A stretch of DNA of 64,000 nt from JBBRYB01 sp038238115 (GTDB taxonomy: Bacteria > Actinomycetota > Actinomycetes > Propionibacteriales > Nocardioidaceae). This document shows, piece by piece, positions 8,837 to 19,340 of the stretch (position 1 is its first letter; each line of letters opens with the position of its first letter). Below the pieces are notes generated by a model. The model did not search any database. It was not told the DNA's origin and saw only the letters and a program-made list of their open reading frames with translations. The position numbers and the translations under genes were made by a program. The stretch covers positions 186,001 through 250,000 of the forward strand of contig JBBRYB010000002.1 of NCBI GenBank assembly GCA_038238115.1, read 5' to 3'.

Positions 8837-10344
8837 CCGCCACAACAGCGACGGCGACTGAGCTGGTGCCTTTCGAGGCTGCGCTGGAGGAGTTCGACCC
8901 GGTGATGGGGCTCGAGGTGCACGTGGAGCTCAACACCGCGTCGAAGATGTTCTGTGGTTGCGCTTCGGTCTTCGGCGCTGAGCCGAACACCCAAGTGTGC
9001 CCGGTCTGTCTGGGCCTGCCCGGCGCGCTGCCCGTTCTGAACGGCAAGGCCGTGGAGTCGGCGATCCGGATCGGGCTCGCGCTCAACTGTGAGATCGCGA
9101 CCTGGTGCCGCTTCGCGCGGAAGAACTACTTCTACCCCGACATGCCGAAGAACTTCCAGACCTCGCAGTACGACGAGCCGATCGCCTTCGACGGCTACAC
9201 CGACATCGACGTCGACGGCGAGGTTGTCAGGGTCGCGATCGAACGGGCCCACATGGAGGAGGACACCGGCAAGTCTCTGCATGTCGGCGGCGCGACGGGC
9301 CGCATCCACGGCGCCGACCACTCGCTGGTCGACTACAACCGCGCCGGCATCCCGCTCATCGAGATCGTTACGAAGCCGATCGAAGCCACGGGCGCGAAGG
9401 CGCCGGCTGTCGCGCGCTCGTTCGTGGCCCAGCTGAGGGACCTGTTGCGCGGCCTCGGCGTCTCCGACGTACGCATGGACCAGGGTTCGCTGCGCTGTGA
9501 CGTGAACCTGTCGCTGCGTGCCGATCCGGCCTCGGAGTTCGGCAAGAGGAGCGAGACGAAGAACGTCAACTCGATGCGCTCCGTCGAACGCGCCGTCCGT
9601 TACGAGGTGTCGCGCCAGGCGACGTTGCTACGCCGTGGCGAGCGGGTCGTGCAGGAGACCCGGCACTGGCACGAGGACACCGGGGTAACGACGCCGGGAC
9701 GCAGCAAGGAACAGGCGGAGGACTACCGCTACTTCCCCGAGCCGGACCTCGTCCCGATCGCCCCGGAGCGGGCGTGGGTCGAGCAGTTGCTGGCGGCGTT
9801 GCCGGAGCCACCTGCTGCCCTGCGTGCCCGAGTGCAGGGCGAGTGGGGCTTCACCGAGCTCGAGATGCGCGATGTCGTCGGCGCCGGGGCACTGGATCTC
9901 ATTACGCGGACCGTGGCGGCCGGTGCCTCGCCTGCCGCGGCGAAGAAGTGGTGGTTGTCGGAGCTGGCCCGACGCGCGAACGACTCGGGCGTGGCGCTCG
10001 AGGAGCTCGCGATCACGCCCGCCCAGGTTGCCACGGTGCAGGCCCTCGTCGACTCCGGGCGCGTGAACGACAGGCTGGCGCGTCAGGTGCTCGACGGGGT
10101 GCTGGCCGGGGAGGGCGAACCCAGGGAAGTCGTCGTGGCGCGCGGTTTGGAAGTGGTGTCCGACGAGGGCGCACTGTCGGCGGCGGTCGACACGGCGGTC
10201 GCCGCCAATCCCGATGTCGCAGCGAAGATCCGAGCCGGCAAGTCGGCTGCCGCCGGCGCTCTGATCGGAGCCGTGATGAAACAGCTGGGCGGCCAAGCCG
10301 ACGCCGCACGGGTTCGAGAGCTCATCATCTCCAAGCTCTCCTGA
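8833..10344 (+). CDS. gatB: Glutamyl/aspartyl-tRNA amidotransferase subunit B
   Basis: Kinase and amidotransferase subunit of GatCAB. The protein has 503 residues. The catalytic cradle begins VMGLEVHVELNTASKMFCGC, with CPVCLGLPGALPVLN completing a Cys-rich zinc site. YFYPDMPKNFQTSQYDEP and the GIPLIEIVTKP motif follow. The tail domain (VNDRLARQVLDGVLAGEGE and later) binds tRNA. It overlaps gatA by 4 nt. It is followed by a gap of about 340 nt before the cox operon. Confidence 0.97.
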   Translation: MTATTATATELVPFEAALEEFDPVMGLEVHVELNTASKMFCGCASVFGAEPNTQVCPVCLGLPGALPVLNGKAVESAIRIGLALNCEIATWCRFARKNYFYPDMPKNFQTSQYDEPIAFDGYTDIDVDGEVVRVAIERAHMEEDTGKSLHVGGATGRIHGADHSLVDYNRAGIPLIEIVTKPIEATGAKAPAVARSFVAQLRDLLRGLGVSDVRMDQGSLRCDVNLSLRADPASEFGKRSETKNVNSMRSVERAVRYEVSRQATLLRRGERVVQETRHWHEDTGVTTPGRSKEQAEDYRYFPEPDLVPIAPERAWVEQLLAALPEPPAALRARVQGEWGFTELEMRDVVGAGALDLITRTVAAGASPAAAKKWWLSELARRANDSGVALEELAITPAQVATVQALVDSGRVNDRLARQVLDGVLAGEGEPREVVVARGLEVVSDEGALSAAVDTAVAANPDVAAKIRAGKSAAAGALIGAVMKQLGGQADAARVRELIISKLS

Positions 10345-10599
10345 CGCTGACTCTTCTGGTCAGGCCGAACGTCGTCGGGCGGGCCGGCCCACCCACACGC
10401 AGGCGTCGACCTGCGGCCCGGAGCCGGCGTCTGAGCGTCTGGATCGAGTGACGCCCGCCAACGCAACCATGATCGCGACGTCCGCCATCCGGCCAGCCTC
10501 GCCGCCGCCCAGGTCCCGGCCCAGCAGCGCACGCTCGACAAATGTGCGGTTTTGGAGCGGCTCGCCGAGGCGGCAGGTTGATGCCCGGGACGTGTGCAC
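10345..10599 (+). other. Intergenic stretch between gatB and the cox promoter region
   Basis: I see no recognisable gene here. Frames are open on both strands because of high GC, but none has a convincing start or known motif. A 79-codon frame on the minus strand starts directly beside the palindrome at 10600 and cannot be excluded as a small divergent gene. No clear terminator hairpin with a T-run was found after gatB. Confidence 0.4.
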
Positions 10600-10615
10600 C
10601 TAAGCGAACGCTTAG
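10600..10615. promoter_or_regulatory. Perfect 16-bp palindrome, candidate TetR-type operator of the cox operon
   Basis: CTAAGCG-AA-CGCTTAG is a perfect inverted repeat with 7-nt arms. The TAAGCGnnCGCTTA pattern is typical of TetR-family operators. It lies just upstream of a -35-like TTGACA at 10623-10628, about 70-86 nt before the coxM start. A weak -10 (TAGATG near 10644) follows at a short 15-nt spacer. No TetR gene lies in the window, so the regulator would have to be encoded elsewhere. Confidence 0.5.
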
Positions 10616-10685
10616 TTGCCCGTTGACACCCCTTGGTGCGGGTTAGATGCTGACGCGCAGACCACACGTGAGGGGCGGGCTCGCC

Positions 10686-11579
10686 ATGCAGGTTCCAGGG
10701 CCATTCGAGTACGAAAGGGCGACGAGCGTCGACCATGCCGTCGGACTGCTCGAAAGACTGGGGAGCGAGGCGCGGCTGGTCGCCGGCGGCCACAGCCTGC
10801 TGCCGATGATGAAGCTGCGACTGGCCAACCTTGAATACCTCATCGATATCAACGACCTGCACGACGAGCTCGGCTATGTCCGGGTCGAGCGCGACCAGAT
10901 CCTCATCGGGGCCATGACGCGGCACCGCGAGCTCCGCGAATCCGAGGAGCTGGCTCAGGCACTCCCGATCTTCGGCGACGCGGAGCGCGTCATCGCCGAC
11001 CCCGTCGTCCGCAACCGCGGAACCATCGGCGGCTCCCTGTGCCAGGCCGACCCGTCCGAAGATCTGTCGGCGGTGTGTACGACGCTCAACGCGAGCTGCG
11101 TCATCCGCAGCACGTCAGGAGAGCGGGTCGTCACGATGGAGGAGTTCCACCAGGGTCCCTACGAGACGGCCGTCGGCGACGCCGAGATGCTGACCGAGGT
11201 GCGCATCCCGCTTCGACCAGGAGGCTCGAGCGCCTACGAGACGGTCGAGCGGCGCGCCGGCGACTGGGCCGTCGCGTCGGCCGGAGTCGCGATCTGGCTC
11301 GAGGAGGGCCTGATCACCGAGGCCCGGGTCGGTCTCGCGGCCGTCGGGCCCAACACCACGGGCATCCCCGCCATCTCCGAGGCGCTGCGCGGCGAGCCCC
11401 CGTCGGAGGAGATGTACGAGCTCGCCGGACAGCTGGCCGCCGACAACTGCAGCCCGAAGACCGACCAGCGCGGCAGCGAGGAGTACAAGCGACACCTGGC
11501 CAAGGAGCTCACCAGGCGCGCCCTTCGGCGATCGGTCGCACGCATCAACGCAGCCCGCGGCGACGGGCAGGAAGGCTGA
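10686..11579 (+). CDS. coxM: Aerobic CO dehydrogenase, FAD-binding medium subunit
   Basis: The medium subunit passes electrons from the Fe-S subunit to FAD and then to the respiratory chain. The protein has 297 residues. It starts MQVPGPFEYERATSVDHAV and carries the two FAD motifs AGGHSLLPMMKLRL (about residues 34-47) and TIGGSLCQADPSEDL (about 111-125), as in CoxM of the xanthine oxidase family. ATG 10686 is preferred over an in-frame start at 10647 because GAGG lies about 10 nt upstream and family members start here. It is the first gene of a coxM-S-L operon, with coxS 2 nt downstream. Confidence 0.93.
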   Translation: MQVPGPFEYERATSVDHAVGLLERLGSEARLVAGGHSLLPMMKLRLANLEYLIDINDLHDELGYVRVERDQILIGAMTRHRELRESEELAQALPIFGDAERVIADPVVRNRGTIGGSLCQADPSEDLSAVCTTLNASCVIRSTSGERVVTMEEFHQGPYETAVGDAEMLTEVRIPLRPGGSSAYETVERRAGDWAVASAGVAIWLEEGLITEARVGLAAVGPNTTGIPAISEALRGEPPSEEMYELAGQLAADNCSPKTDQRGSEEYKRHLAKELTRRALRRSVARINAARGDGQEG

Positions 11580-11581
11580 CC

Positions 11582-12090
11582 ATGCAGGTATCGATGACGG
11601 TCAACGGCGAAGCAGTCACCGAGGAGATCGAGGCGCGGCTGCTGCTGGTGCACTTCCTGCGCGACCAGCTCAGGCTGACCGGCACCCACTGGGGCTGTGA
11701 CACCAGCAACTGCGGCACCTGCGTCGTGTGGCTGGACGGCGAGCCGGTCAAGTCCTGCACGGTGCTGGCCGCGATGGCCGGCGGTCACGAGGTGCGCACG
11801 GTCGAGGGACTCGAGAAGGACGGCAAGCTCGACGCCGTGCAGGAGGGTTTCGTGCAGTGTCACGGATTGCAGTGTGGCTTCTGCACGCCTGGCATGGTCA
11901 TGACGGCGCGCGCCCTCCTCGATCGCGACCCGCATCCGTCCGAAGGCACCATCCGCGAGGCGATCTCCGGCCAGATCTGCCGCTGCACCGGGTACACGAC
12001 GATCGTCCGCTCGGTGCAGTGGGCGGCAGCCCACGAGGCGGAAGGGGCGGCCACCGTTGAACAGGACAGCGTCACGGTCGGGAGCCAGTC

Positions 12091-12094
<4 letters not shown>
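11582..12094 (+). CDS. coxS: Aerobic CO dehydrogenase, [2Fe-2S] small subunit
   Basis: Electron-transfer subunit with two [2Fe-2S] clusters. The protein has 170 residues. The N-terminal plant-type ferredoxin domain shows CDTSNCGTCVVWLDG with a later Cys in VKSC. The C-terminal helical domain shows CGFCTPGM and CRCTGY. All eight cysteines expected for this family are present. Family members start MxVxMTVNGE, as here. The stop overlaps coxL by 4 nt (ATGA). Confidence 0.95.
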
Positions 12095-14484
<2,390 letters not shown>

Positions 14485-14485
14485 C

Positions 14486-15382
14486 GTGTCGGCAATGAGC
14501 TCGCGCGTCACGGCGCGGATTGCTGAGCTGATGAGCAACCGGGTGCCGTTCGTGCAGGCCACCGTCGTACGCGCTCAGCCGCCGACCTCCGCCCGGCCGG
14601 GTGACCAGGCGATCGTGCTCGCCGACGGTTCGATTGAAGGATTCGTGGGCGGCCACTGCGCCACCGGCTCGGTCCGCACGGCGGCACTCGGCTCCCTGGC
14701 CGGCGGCGAGAGCGTGCTTCTTCGCGTCCTCCCCGACGGTGACGACGCGTTCCCCGACTCGCCCGGTGCCCGGGTCGTCGTCAACCCCTGCCTGTCTGGT
14801 GGAGCCTTGGAGATCTTCCTGGAACCGCGGCTGCCGTCGCCGGCGCTGCATGTCGTCGGTGATACTCCTACGGCTGACGCGCTCGTCATGTTCGCGGAAG
14901 TGCTCGGCTTCGCGGTCGAGCGATCGGCTTCGACGCAGAGCCCGGTGGGGGCGCTCGCGGTGATCGTCTCCAGTCACGGTGGTGACGAGATCGGGGCGAT
15001 CCGCTCGGCGCTCAACGCCGGCGTCGGGTTCATCGGCCTTGTCGCCAGCAAGACTCGCGGCGAGGCGCTGCTCGACGAGATGGACCTCAGCGAGACCGAG
15101 CGACGACGCGTCCATACCCCGGTCGGTGTCGACATCGGCGCCCGCACCGCCGCGGAGATCGCATTGTCGATCTCCGCCGAGCTGGTCAGGGCGGTACGCC
15201 GCGACGGCCTCACGGCCGCCCAGCCTGACGACGGTGGCGTGGTCACAGCCAACCAGGCGGTCGACCCGGTCTGCGGCATGACCGTCACGATCGGACCGGA
15301 CACGCCATACCTGCTGGTCGATGGGGACGACTTCTGGTTCTGCAACCCGGGCTGTCGAGACACCTTCGCCCGGAGCCGTTGA
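14486..15382 (+). CDS. XdhC/CoxF-type molybdenum cofactor maturation protein with C-terminal YHS domain
   Basis: XdhC-family proteins help insert or sulfurate the molybdenum cofactor of xanthine-oxidase-type enzymes. Residues 20-75 form the XdhC/CoxI N-domain (RPGDQAIVLADGSIEGFVGG, HCATGSV). A Rossmann-like half follows, ending in GFIGLVASKTRGEALL and TPVGVDIGARTAAEIALSI, which is standard for the family. The nucleotide loop is degenerate (HVVGDTPTADA instead of GxGxxG). The last 45 residues are a YHS domain (VDPVCGMTV, FCNPGC), a metal-binding module. The GTG start is 1 nt after the coxL stop. It is probably a Cox cofactor maturase (CoxF-like). Confidence 0.85.
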   Translation: MSAMSSRVTARIAELMSNRVPFVQATVVRAQPPTSARPGDQAIVLADGSIEGFVGGHCATGSVRTAALGSLAGGESVLLRVLPDGDDAFPDSPGARVVVNPCLSGGALEIFLEPRLPSPALHVVGDTPTADALVMFAEVLGFAVERSASTQSPVGALAVIVSSHGGDEIGAIRSALNAGVGFIGLVASKTRGEALLDEMDLSETERRRVHTPVGVDIGARTAAEIALSISAELVRAVRRDGLTAAQPDDGGVVTANQAVDPVCGMTVTIGPDTPYLLVDGDDFWFCNPGCRDTFARSR

Positions 15383-15384
15383 CG

Positions 15385-15981
15385 GTGTATGTCACGGGCC
15401 TGGTACTGGCCGCGGGCGGGTCTCGTCGACTCGGCCAGACCAAGCAGCTGTTGGCCTATCGCGGCGTACCCCTCCTGCAGGCGAGCGTCGACCTGGTCCG
15501 GGCAGCCGGCTTCGACCAGTCCATCGTGACTCTCGGGGGAGGTAGCCAGGAGATCAAACAGCACGTCGACCTGGATGGCGTCGACGTCGTCGACAACCCG
15601 GACTTCGGCCAAGGGTGTGCGGCGTCGATCAGCCGTGCCCTCGCCCGCGTCGACCCGCGCGCAGACGGCATCGTGCTCATGCTGGGAGACCAACCTGGTA
15701 TCGAGCTATCGACGATCCGGTGGTTGGTCGACGCAGCTGGATCGTCGGCGCTGGGAGTTTGTCGCTACCGCGATGGCAGAGGACACCCGATCTGGCTGGG
15801 CCGTGCGGTCTTCGACCGGCTGGAGACCCTGCACGGGGACAAGGCGGTCTGGAAGGTGCTCGAGTCCGGGGACTTCGCCGTGACCGAGGTAGAGGTGCCG
15901 GGTACTGTGCCCCTCGACGTCGACACGTGGGACGACTACGAGGCGCTCATCGACCTCGACCGGCTGGAGGGAAGCAGATGA
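15385..15981 (+). CDS. MobA-like nucleotidyltransferase (molybdenum cofactor cytidylyltransferase candidate)
   Basis: The N-terminal motif LVLAAGGSRRLGQTKQLLAY is that of MobA/MocA nucleotidyltransferases. MLGDQPGIE is the metal-binding loop and GHPIWLG the later substrate loop. In cox operons such a protein makes molybdopterin cytosine dinucleotide, the cofactor form used by CoxL, so MocA activity is likely. The start is either TTG 15379, overlapping the upstream stop, or GTG 15385. GGAG at 15372 fits the latter better. The stop overlaps the next ATG. Confidence 0.82.
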   Translation: MYVTGLVLAAGGSRRLGQTKQLLAYRGVPLLQASVDLVRAAGFDQSIVTLGGGSQEIKQHVDLDGVDVVDNPDFGQGCAASISRALARVDPRADGIVLMLGDQPGIELSTIRWLVDAAGSSALGVCRYRDGRGHPIWLGRAVFDRLETLHGDKAVWKVLESGDFAVTEVEVPGTVPLDVDTWDDYEALIDLDRLEGSR

Positions 15982-16856
15982 GCGGCACCTTCACCGACCC
16001 CGACGACGTACGACGCAGGCTCGACGAGGTCGGATACCTGGTCGATGCAGGCATGGCCACGGCTGTGCACCTCGCGCTGCGGCTCGGGCTACCGCTCCTG
16101 CTCGAGGGAGAGCCAGGGGTCGGCAAGACCGCCGCCGCCAAGGCGCTGTCGCAGGCATTGGGGACACCGCTGCTGCGGCTGCAGTGCTACGAGGGTCTGA
16201 CGGCGGCAGAAGCCCTGTACGAGTGGAACTACCAGCGGCAGCTGCTCGCGATCCGGCTGGCCGAGTCGCATCACGAGCAGTTGGCGGACGCCGACCTCTT
16301 CACCGAGGAGTTTCTCCAGGAGCGGCCGATCCTGCGCGCGATCCGCCATGCCGGACCAACGCCTCCGGTGCTGCTGATCGACGAGATCGACCGGGCAGAC
16401 GACGAATTCGAGGCTTTGCTGCTGGAGTTTCTGGCCGAGGCTTCCATCACGATCCCCGAGCTCGGCACGTTCACGGCCGAGCGGCGACCGATCGTCGTAC
16501 TGACGTCCAACCGCAGCCGCGACCTGCATGATGCGCTTCGACGCCGCTGCCTCTACCACTGGATTGACTTCCCCTCACCGCAGCGAGTCGCCGCCATCCT
16601 GCGCCGGTCGGTGCCGTCCGCAGGCACACCGCTGATCGCGACAACCACCGATTTCGTGGTCGGTGTCCGCCAGCTCGACCTCGACAAGGCGCCTGGTATG
16701 GCGGAGACGATCGACTGGCTCTCGGCGCTGATGGCGCTGGGTGCGGCCGACCTGGCCGACGCCAGCGTCACCGCCACGTTGGGCACGCTCGCCAAGACGC
16801 CCGATGACCGCGACCTCATCATCGAGGCACTCGAGCGGGTCGGGGCCAGTGCCTGA
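15978..16856 (+). CDS. coxD: MoxR-family AAA+ ATPase (CoxD-like)
   Basis: AAA+ chaperone-like ATPase of 292 residues. Walker A is GEPGVGKTAAA (about residues 39-49), Walker B is VLLIDEIDRAD and sensor 1 is VVLTSNRSRDL. In carboxidotrophs CoxD helps assemble the sulfur-copper part of the CoxL active site, working with the VWA protein CoxE. The downstream gene is such a VWA protein, overlapping by 8 nt. GGAGGGAAG just before ATG 15978 is a good ribosome binding site, and the ATG overlaps the upstream stop. Confidence 0.9.
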   Translation: MSGTFTDPDDVRRRLDEVGYLVDAGMATAVHLALRLGLPLLLEGEPGVGKTAAAKALSQALGTPLLRLQCYEGLTAAEALYEWNYQRQLLAIRLAESHHEQLADADLFTEEFLQERPILRAIRHAGPTPPVLLIDEIDRADDEFEALLLEFLAEASITIPELGTFTAERRPIVVLTSNRSRDLHDALRRRCLYHWIDFPSPQRVAAILRRSVPSAGTPLIATTTDFVVGVRQLDLDKAPGMAETIDWLSALMALGAADLADASVTATLGTLAKTPDDRDLIIEALERVGASA

Positions 16857-18060
16857 CACGTCGACGCCCGCCCTGCTCCGTGGAGTCGACCGAGCCGGCT
16901 TCGCCACGGCCCTGAGCCTGCGCCTTCGACAGGCCGGCATCGAGGTTGGCCTGACCAGCACACGAGCCCTTACCGCGGCGTTGGGCGTGACGAGGCTCGA
17001 CTCTGTCGGTCGCATCTACTGGGTCGCGCGAGTGACACTGGTTCGCCGCCACAGCGACCTGGAAGCCTTCGACCGCGTCTTTGCAGAGGTGTTCGACAAG
17101 TCCACGGTCGCAATCGACCGGAAACGGCGGCGCCAGGCTCAGCCGCCACAGGACAGCAGCGACTCCTACGCCCCCATCGACGCCAGCCCCAGCGTCGAGG
17201 AGCTGGGCGGTCTGCCGTGGGCAACGCTGCCCACTGTCGTCGGTGTCGGCGACGCGGCCGACTCTGATCTGGTGCTGCCTGAGCGGCTGCCGAGCGCGCT
17301 GGCGGAGATCACCGACGTGCCCCTCGACGAGTTCGACGATGCCCAGCTGGCGATGCTGGCCGAATGGCTGAAGACTGCGTTGCGCGACTGGCCGATCCGC
17401 CGCAGCAGACGGCAGACGGTGCACCCGGCAGGGCAACGGGTGGCGCTTCGCCCAACCGTGGCCCGCGCCCGACATACCGCCTGGGAACCGGTCGAGCTCG
17501 TGCGCAGCCGCGCCGTGCGCCGGCCACGGCGCCTCGTACTGCTGTGTGACGTGAGCCAGTCCATGCAGGCCCACACGGCTGCATACCTGCACCTGATGCG
17601 CGCGACGGCGCTGGGTACGGACTCGGAGGTGTTCGCGTTCGCGACGACACTGACGCGGCTCACGGGCGCCCTTCGGGTGAAGTCGACCGACATCGCGATC
17701 GAGCAGGCAACCGAGCGGGTCGTCGACCGCTACGGCGGTACCAAGATCGCATCCAACATCACCGCGCTGCTCCGCTCGCACCGAGGTGCGGCGCTTCGTG
17801 GGGCGATCGTGGTGATCGCGTCCGACGGATGGGACAGCGACCCCCCCGACGAGCTCGAGGCGGCGATGGCGCGACTGCGACGCCGGGCCCACCGGGTCAT
17901 TTGGCTCAACCCGCGCGCGGCCGCTCCCGGTTTCGAGCCACGGGTCGCTGCGATGGCTGCGGCGCTGCCCTACTGCGACGAGTTCATGCCGGCGCACACG
18001 ATCAACGGCCTGGGCGAGGTGTTCATCGCCATCGCCCGCTCAGCCTCGTCAATCCGCTGA
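16849..18060 (+). CDS. coxE: VWA-domain protein, CoxE-like
   Basis: A 403-residue protein with a C-terminal von Willebrand A domain. The MIDAS metal site is visible as LLCDVSQSM, with a later Thr in YGGTKIASN and Asp in VVIASDGWDSD. In the cox pathway CoxE pairs with the MoxR ATPase CoxD in active-site maturation; the tight overlap here (GTG 16849 inside the coxD end) supports that pairing. The N-terminal half is helical and linker-like. It is the last gene of the operon and is followed by a 21-nt repeat array. Confidence 0.88.
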   Translation: MPDTSTPALLRGVDRAGFATALSLRLRQAGIEVGLTSTRALTAALGVTRLDSVGRIYWVARVTLVRRHSDLEAFDRVFAEVFDKSTVAIDRKRRRQAQPPQDSSDSYAPIDASPSVEELGGLPWATLPTVVGVGDAADSDLVLPERLPSALAEITDVPLDEFDDAQLAMLAEWLKTALRDWPIRRSRRQTVHPAGQRVALRPTVARARHTAWEPVELVRSRAVRRPRRLVLLCDVSQSMQAHTAAYLHLMRATALGTDSEVFAFATTLTRLTGALRVKSTDIAIEQATERVVDRYGGTKIASNITALLRSHRGAALRGAIVVIASDGWDSDPPDELEAAMARLRRRAHRVIWLNPRAAAPGFEPRVAAMAAALPYCDEFMPAHTINGLGEVFIAIARSASSIR

Positions 18061-18096
18061 GGCACCCTTCCCTCCGGCCCATTCCTGTTCCCGCTG

Positions 18097-18226
18097 CGAG
18101 GCGTCAAGAGATCGGCTCGAGGGGTCAAAAGATCGGCTCGAGGCGTCAAGAGATCGGCTCGAGGCGTCAAGAAGTCGGGCTCGAGGCGTCAAGAAATTGG
18201 GCCGAGGGGTCAGGAAGTCCTCGGGC
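18097..18226 (+). repeat. Array 1 of the 21-nt intergenic repeat, six units
   Basis: Six head-to-tail units of 21-24 nt start at 18097, 18118, 18139, 18160, 18182 and 18203. Each begins CGAGG(C/G)GTCA and most end in GGCT or GGGC. Units 1 and 3 are identical. The array lies between the convergent coxE and LysR genes. It matches the consensus of three more arrays at 51866, 56133 and 57127. There are no spacers, so it is not CRISPR. Confidence 0.9.
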
Positions 18227-18249
18227 CCGGCAGCGGTTGGCGCTCGACC

Positions 18250-19206
18250 TCAGCTCCACAGCGTGACATGCACCGAGGGCCGGAAGTGGCCGATCGTGAC
18301 GCCGGAGCCTCGGATCATCGCCTGTGTCGCACGGGGAGTGGTAATGAAGCGCAGCAGCTCGTCGGCCGAGGGCAGCAGGTTCGGGCTGGGCAGCGTCATC
18401 GCCGACCAGGTGCCTTGCGTCTGCAGCCCCGCTCCGCAGAGGCGTACCAGCCGGCCGTTCGTGACGTCGGTGGAGACCGCGAACCGGACAGCCAGCGCAG
18501 TCCCGTTGCTGCGTTTGGTCTCCTCGAGCGCTGCAGCGTCGCTTTGGAAGATGCGCTGACGCTGTTCGGGTACGCCGATCTGACGCAGCATCCGAGGCAC
18601 CGCGCCTTCGACCTCAGCGGCTGACGGGCCGAGCATCCAGGTCTGGTCGCGCAGCAGGTTCGGGGAGGCGGGTCGCCCGGCCAACGGATTCTCGGGGCCG
18701 ACCACCACGACGATCTCGTAGTTGAGGAACGGCTTGAAGCACAGCGAGTCGGGCAGCTGCGCGGGCATCGGCCCGATCGCCACATCGACCTCGCGAGAGG
18801 CCAGGAGGCTTCCGAAGCGGGCGGGGGAGCGGACACTCAGCTCCACGTCGAGGTCCTTGGCCCGGCTAGCGAACAATTCGATCAGCCCTGGGGCGGCGTA
18901 TTCGGCGAAGAGCGCCGAGGCTGCGACCCGTAACAGCCGGCGTCCCTGTCCAGCCTGGCTCACCTCGCGCACGGTCTGGTCCTGGAGGCCGAGTATCTCC
19001 GAAGCCCGGCTGGCTAGTCGCAGGCCACCGGGGGTGAAGGCCAGACCGGATGACGTACGGGAGAACAGCGGATCGGCAAGCTCCTTCCTCAGCTGACCGA
19101 CGTGAAGCGAAACCGCTGACTCGGTCACCGCAAGCTCCGCGGCGGCGGCTTTTACCGATCCCAACCGGACCACCGTGGCAAAGGCGCGCAGCTGGGCGGG
19201 AGTCAT
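18250..19206 (-). CDS. LysR-family transcriptional regulator
   Basis: A 318-residue LysR regulator. The N-terminal winged helix reads MTPAQLRAFATVVRLGSVKA with ESAVSLHVGQLRKEL as the recognition helix region. A periplasmic-binding-like effector domain follows from about residue 90. It lies next to the cox operon in convergent orientation and diverges from the gene at 19341. LysR regulators (CutR type) accompany CO dehydrogenase genes in mycobacteria and other carboxidotrophs, so control of cox is plausible. It could instead control the divergent gene. Confidence 0.88.
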   Translation of the reverse strand: MTPAQLRAFATVVRLGSVKAAAAELAVTESAVSLHVGQLRKELADPLFSRTSSGLAFTPGGLRLASRASEILGLQDQTVREVSQAGQGRRLLRVAASALFAEYAAPGLIELFASRAKDLDVELSVRSPARFGSLLASREVDVAIGPMPAQLPDSLCFKPFLNYEIVVVVGPENPLAGRPASPNLLRDQTWMLGPSAAEVEGAVPRMLRQIGVPEQRQRIFQSDAAALEETKRSNGTALAVRFAVSTDVTNGRLVRLCGAGLQTQGTWSAMTLPSPNLLPSADELLRFITTPRATQAMIRGSGVTIGHFRPSVHVTLWS

Positions 19207-19340
19207 TCGGCAACCGTATCTCGCGGCCAGCGGCGCTGACTCTGCGAAGAGGCGGTCCCCGAGGGCTGACTTTGTCGGTGCTCTGTCCTACGGTCGCAGG
19301 GACCGGCGGATCCCGACCGCCCGAGTGAGAGGACGGCGAA

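Noticed and set aside
17970..18170. Minus-strand frame with heptapeptide repeats LTPRADL
   Set aside because: It is the translation of the 21-nt DNA repeat array (21 is a multiple of 3). It has no ribosome binding site and covers the coxE 3' end.
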